This document shows positions 59,216-64,000 of a DNA stretch of 64,000 nt, piece after piece. Location: the NCBI GenBank assembly GCA_013368315.1, contig JAACJM010000109.1, forward strand, positions 203,066-267,065. Direction: 5' to 3'. The translations under genes were made by a program, and so were the position numbers. Under the pieces are notes generated by a model. That model saw only the letters and a list, made by a program, of their open reading frames with translations. It did no database searches and was not told the DNA's origin. Each line of letters starts with the position of its first letter. Within the stretch, counting starts at the first letter, position 1. This DNA is from Tetrapyrgos nigripes. Its lineage: Eukaryota > Basidiomycota > Agaricomycetes > Agaricales > Campanellaceae.

Positions 59216-60334
59216 CGGTGGCGACGGAGGGAGGGGAGCAGTCTTCAGTCTTCAGATCCAGATTTCACGGAAGACGGCGAGGTTATGGGTTGGCGGTAGG
59301 CTGGAAATGAATGGGGTCAGTTACAGACACGGAGGGAAGGAGGGAGACACATACAGCCCAGCATAGACCCAGCCCTCTCCCCAAGAGGCCCAGCAACCTT
59401 TTTAGCACCCTCTCAAATCCTTCTAGCCGTTTGTTGAGCATTAGCCAACGCTTCTTAGGCTTTTTTTTTTGAGCGGCTTCGACTTGGGCGTTGGACACGC
59501 ACTTCTGCGAGGAAACACCGACATTACCATTGGTGATATCGCGTAGCTTGACGACAGGTCCCGAATTGTGATGTCGATGCCAAGCTCGTTGGACGACCCG
59601 ACGACGACCCTGACGACGACGACGAAGCAAAGTGGGAGTTTGCTTGTTCATGTTTGGATACAAAGCCCACGGCATATCAACCCGGTTGGATGTTTCGCAC
59701 CAAACTTGTCACCATGATTCTGAAGAGGACTTCGAGGTTTCCCTGCAGATTACTCGGCATGCATATAGCACACAAAATAATGATATCCATGCCGGTTATT
59801 CCAAACTTTAATACTAGTCGCTCGACCGAGATGGCCGTTTGGAACAGGTGTCCCTGTCAAGGACTCAACAGGACTCGCCACCAAGTAGCGTGGTGGCGAA
59901 CTCCACAAAGCTTTTATAAAGGACGCACTAGTTGAGATCGACAAATTCCTTCCCCATTTTCTTTCTACAGAGGATCCCCTTCCTTCTTCGCTTTCCTTCG
60001 TCGCTCTTTCTGCGTCCTTCTTCCATCTTCTTCCCGCGCTCTCCCTCAGTCCGCCTCTCCCCCGCCTCTCCGGACCCAGACCAGGAGCCAGACCGGCTTT
60101 TCGTTCTTTCGGCTTGTGCTTGAGCTGTCGTATTCTTGCTCCTACTCTCTTCAGCTGCCAAAAACCTCTTCCTCTCTCCATTTCCCACCCTTCCCTTCCT
60201 TTGCATTTCTTTCGTTTCCCATCCATCAATCTACGCTCTACAACTCTGCTTTATCCTCTCTTTTATCCTCCTCTTTTCTCTCCTCTCCGAACGATCTGGT
60301 ACTAAAATCCTAAGAGAGATATTATCATATCATT
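59216..60334. other. Spacer and long CT-rich leader of the DUF6533 gene
   Basis: A 130-codon ATG frame on the minus strand (59675-59283; basic, KKKPKKRWLMLNKR) is possible but unsupported. From 59945 to 60330 the plus strand is almost continuously pyrimidine-rich, typical of a fungal promoter or 5' UTR. CTTTTATAAAGG at 59911-59922 is a candidate TATA box about 415 bp before the start codon. Confidence 0.45.
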
Positions 60335-62388
60335 ATGGATCAGGGTAGCAATCCCGGCGTTGGTATCGCCGGTATTGAAGGGCAGATGTGAGTAACTCCA
60401 TTCTATTTTTCTCTATGCCCTTACCCGTTCCCTGCCCGTTCCCTGCCTGTTTCTAATAGTGTACTGATGCTAATACTTTACGGTTCCGCAGAATGGTTCA
60501 TAGGTATATGTACCTCCTGAGTATCAGTAAGTCATCTTTGCAAGCTTTTCGACGTGAAGGCTTTTGTAACCCACAAACGCAAAATTTATAGCGATTCTTT
60601 TTTGGGAGCATATTATCACTTTTGGTGAGTTCCACCAAAGTTCTACCTAACTTCATCTGATGTTTTCGCATCTGATTGGTATTATTTCAGGCGATGAAGT
60701 CAACTACATCTGGACGCGGCCTAAAATCCTATCCTCTTATTGCTTCCTTATCATCCGATATTGGGGGTTGGTCGGAACGATTCCTGTGACGGTGGTGAAG
60801 TTTTCGATGATGAGTACTAGTGTGAGTGCATACCCCTTCATTCGATGCTTCACGAGCTTGTCCTTTAATTATACGTTGACGTCATGTCTCTGGCTCTGAA
60901 CACTAATATTTCTGCTTTTAATTTTCCAGGCGTCAGTAAATTCCATTGAAATAAATCCTGGACTGCCCTTCGATTTTGAACCGGCTTTTTTGTGTCTAGG
61001 TGCATGCAATACTATTCCTACTGGCTCGTTTGGGCCGTTTTGAGATCTTTGATGGTATACGGTAAAGGTATATTGCTTCTAAGTTCCCTTGAATCCTCCT
61101 TATGGCACGGTTTACCTGACTTATCTCACGGTTACGCTGGTAGGCACCCTCTGCATGCGTACGTACGCACTTTACGAACGGAGTCGCCCAATTTTTGGTT
61201 ATTTATGGTTGTGTCGCAATTTTGTCAATAGCGGGGTTTTGCTATGGTGAGTGGTACTTTATTCATAAGTAATTGGCGAACAATTTGCTGACCTCTATGC
61301 TTGCCTCTATGCTATCGATTGACATATGTATACATACGTATGCATCTACTCTACATCTATAACTACAGTGGACTCTGGGCTTCGAGCAAAATATTACGGG
61401 AATGGATTGCATCCGGAAGGGTGTGTGGTCATTGTACCTCTCGATACGTAAGTACCTTCGTTTGAGCTCGGCAAAAGGTACCTTCACGTTGAATGCTTAT
61501 CCTCGTCTTCGTCTTCGACCTTGCTCTTCTCAGTGTTTTCCGTGCGTCTCTCACTTGTATTTATATCAAACTCGTGCTCAATCTGATTGGTCGTCTTGTT
61601 CCTTCTAACACAGACCGAATATTCCCATGGATACTACTTTTCAATCTTCGACTCCCTCATCTTTTCATTAACACTGTGGAAATCCTGGTCAATGCGACAT
61701 TATCACGGCTTCAATCCGGATCCGTTGATTGCGTTGTTATTTAGGGACGGTGGGTAACTTGTCTACTTATAGTCCAATCTTGGGAGGACTTATCTGTCGC
61801 TTCCTCGGGATCCATCAAACAGGTGCCATGTACTATGTGTAAGTGTCAATGCTGGTAGAGTTTTTTTTTTTTTACTTCATCTGCCGAGACATCGAAATAT
61901 ACCAGGTTCAAGCTGCTTGCGACGCTTGCACATATAATAGCAAACTTATGTAAGTTCGGCTTCCCAATGCGACTGCGGGTTTACTTACATCTGTGGCTTA
62001 GGCTTCCGGGTAGGTACCCACATGATTCACCTTGTTCTCCAACTCATTCGGCTTTTTTTCTGCTTATCGAATTCCCTTCACTTCACCTCTTACATCTCAG
62101 GCCTACACCACGGAACCCCTACTCACACTCGTATTTAACTTTTCCGGAATAATGGCATCGCGTCTGCTTCTCAACCTTCATAAATCAGTCGATGAAGGAA
62201 TTCTCTCCCCTCAAAGGCTGATTGATATTGATTTTGTCCCCACTATACCATGGTCAGAAAGTTGTGATTTACAACTTGAAATGGTCTCGAGTCTGAGGAG
62301 GAGGCACGGTCGGGCTAGTCGTAGTATAGTATTGGATACTATAGTAGATTTCGATGATGAGATATTCGAAATAGAAAGAGACGATTGA
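60335..62388 (+). CDS. DUF6533 multi-pass membrane protein
   Basis: The gene starts MDQGSNPGVGIAGIEGQI and splices through many small exons. Landmarks in order: MVHRYMYLLSI, TILFWEHIITFGDEVNYIW (the DUF6533 core, with its acidic DEV..IW), SYCFLIIRYWGLVGTIPV, MQYYSYWLVWAVLRSLMVYG, TLCMRTYALYERSRPIFGYL, DSGLRAKYYGNGLHPEGCVV (loop with a Cys), DPLIALLFRDGAMYYV, FKLLATLAHIIAN and LLTLVFNFSGIMASRLLLNL, then a charged cytoplasmic tail with an acidic end (FDDEIFEIERDD). This is the full usual length and order with about seven helices. No frameshift or stop was needed to read it. DUF6533 proteins are numerous in Agaricomycetes; their function is unknown and a receptor-like role is only a guess. Confidence 0.85.
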
Positions 62389-62910
62389 CTCTGCAATATG
62401 CCAGTGAGCCACTACATAGTGGCAAATATGAGTTCTCTTTTGTTTTTCTTCTTGAGAATGCATCTCCGTCAACGCAATTGAGGAATCCATAATGCGCAGT
62501 ACCTCCAACATGCGGCCAGGGTCAGATCCCCAATCAGCTTCTGCTTATTCTGCATCATCTCAGACCCCTTCCTTTTCTTTGTCTTCTCCTTCAGCATAAT
62601 CTTAGGCTCTGATGTTAAGGACACCTTATATGGGATTCTGCCAATGTTTTCTTGTCCATCGCGCCACAATTTTGACCAAGGATTTATTTGGTCTTTTGTA
62701 ATTCACGTTGTCTTTTCTCGTCAGCGGTTGATCAACCTTGATCAAGGTTGAGAACGGCTTTTGGCATTATTTCTTGGTCTTTCAGTTCTTGGTTTGTCTT
62801 TCCTTAATCAAGTTGTTGATCAGGGCTTTCAGCAGCACTTTCTTATACCTGGTTTGTCTTTTCTTGTCGGGCAGTTGATCAGGGCTTTTGGCAGCTCTTT
62901 AGTATTCCTC
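62389..62910. repeat. Spacer with diverged 55-60 bp repeats
   Basis: From about 62705 to 62900 a unit recurs about three times: GTTTGTCTTTTCTTGTC, then a GTTGATCAACCTTGATCAAG palindrome-rich block or part of it, then CAGGGCTTTTGGCAGC. The same unit resumes beyond repeat copy E at 63510-63640. No gene is supported; a short minus-strand Lys-rich frame (62669-62469) is unassigned. Confidence 0.6.
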
Positions 62911-63510
62911 GTTACGAGGCCCTTTAAGGCCGAGTTAACTTATGTCGACCTCGAAAATTTTACCACGACCTCAAACTCCCACCCCTTTTCGTTGCCACTC
63001 AACCCAACTGTGTGTCGTCACCACACCACGCCGGTCTCTACTTTCCCGATCAACCCAAAATATCCAGACTGAGTCTGGACCGGGTCTACATACGTCAACA
63101 ATCATGACGTCATGCCAGTGTGTTGACTCATCTCACCTTCAATGCCAGTGTCGTGCTTCATGGGATACTTACTCGCGTCCATGGCTTTCTCTCCGCAAGT
63201 ATGGCCATACTAATTGTTATCCGACGTTTGCCAGTACTCGCCGCCCTACTTCCTCCGCTTCTGAAGCTTGGCTTCAGCCTCGACGCCCTCGTAATTCAGA
63301 ATTCTTGCCTCTTCATCGTCATTAATTTATGTTTATGTCATACTCTTAGCGACCTGTAGCGACCTCAAAGTCTTTTCCGCAGGTTCAAACTCCCAACTTA
63401 TTTCACTCATACTACTTTGCAAGTAGCTGCAACGTAGTCAATACAAGAGTGAGGTTTTGTTGAGGAGGGCCTCGTAACTTGCATGCGAAGCAGTGGCACC
63501 TTTCCCCAGT
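62911..63510 (-). repeat. R1 family, copy E (600 bp, inverted)
   Basis: Read on the minus strand it has the family left end (CTGGGGAAAGGTGCCACTGC, then TTACGAGGCCC) and right end (GAGTTAACTCGGCC-like block, GGCCTCGTAAC). Coordinates are fixed by GTTACGAGGC at 62911 and TTTCCCCAG ending at 63509. The interior keeps GTCGAC..CATAAGTTAACTCGG and a TCAAACTCCCACCCC block, the complement of GGGGTGGGAGTTTGA in copies B and C. Confidence 0.75.
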
Positions 63511-64000
63511 TGTCTTTTCTGGTCAGGCCGTTGATCAACCTTGATTAAGGTTAATCAGGGCTTTTGGCGCTCATGCCTTGCTTGACCGCGTTCCCTCAGT
63601 TGACTAAGGCTTGAGCAAGGTTGATTAATAGCGTATTGTTTTCACCTGGACTTTTTTGAAGGCATTCGTAGTTCCAATCGAGCTTGATCACTTGATAAAC
63701 TATGATCTCGGTTGGGACCAAGCTTAATCAACACTGAGGCGCCGAAATTCTTTCTCCCCCACCCTCCTAGAAAAAAGAAAGAGGGAACAAGGATGAAAAA
63801 GGATGGTAAAAAAGTAAAAAGCCCGAAAAAAAGACGTAGAAGGGAAGGTCGGCGGGGTGCTGGTGTTGGGGAAGGCGCTTCAAAGTCAGAAAGAAAGAAC
63901 GGAAGAGAAACAGAAAGTAACTCAAAGTGCTTTTCTGGCTAACTGATGTTACGAGATTGCTATGAGATTTTGTGCAAGAACTTTACCCAAAAATGTGCTC
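63511..64000. other. Continuation of the repeat array, then unassigned sequence
   Basis: One to two further units with GTTGATCAACCTTGATTAAG and GAGCAAGGTTGATTA lie at 63520-63630. A Lys/Arg-rich open frame (63712-63942) is low complexity and not supported as a gene. The window ends in AT-rich sequence. Confidence 0.4.

Noticed and set aside
59283..59675. Minus-strand basic ORF of 130 codons
   Set aside because: It has an ATG and a stop but no recognised motif, no intron structure and repetitive Arg/Lys content; support is too weak for a gene call.

Overview
The window reads as nuclear DNA of a mushroom-forming basidiomycete (Agaricomycetes). Genes are broken by many short GT-AG introns (about 50-90 nt). 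Several gene families are, as far as I recall, largely confined to or expanded in this class: DUF6533 and DUF6534 multi-pass membrane proteins, DUF6589, DUF6698 and DUF6532-type proteins, a Plavaka (CACTA-like) transposase, JmjC-like proteins and RecQ-like helicases with a zinc knuckle. No database search was possible; family names rest on recognised motifs.

Layout. Three blocks look like ordinary host DNA: (i) 1-5.3 kb, a truncated single-pass membrane protein gene and lanosterol synthase (ERG7); (ii) 53.7-58.1 kb, an aldo/keto reductase tail-to-tail with a beta-carbonic anhydrase, then an unidentified coiled-coil gene; (iii) 60.3-62.4 kb, a DUF6533 membrane protein. Most of the rest (5.9-51.8 kb) is accessory or mobile DNA: a Plavaka transposase divergent from a DUF6532-like gene, a hAT relic, a JmjC-like gene with a long N-terminal region, a gene with an internal exon-intron-exon duplication, a 2.9-kb foldback element, a DUF6698 gene, a RecQ-like helicase, a DUF6589 gene split by a 2.6-kb insertion, two related multi-pass membrane protein genes and a DUF6534 gene carrying a MITE.

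How the parts relate. ERG7 closes 2,3-oxidosqualene to lanosterol for ergosterol; it is complete except for a one-base excess in an A-run. The accessory genes show decay of a consistent kind: each of nine in-frame stops I found is TGA or TAG (never TAA), and each can be explained by a C-to-T change in CGA or CAG. Several one-base excesses in homopolymers also occur, including in ERG7, so sequencing error must be separated from real decay. A dispersed repeat family with conserved ends occurs at five places (30.1, 34.3, 45.3, 51.5 and 62.9 kb). A diverged 1-1.3 kb segment lies on both sides of the reductase/anhydrase block. I saw no convincing tRNA, rRNA, CRISPR array, telomere repeat or LTR retrotransposon.
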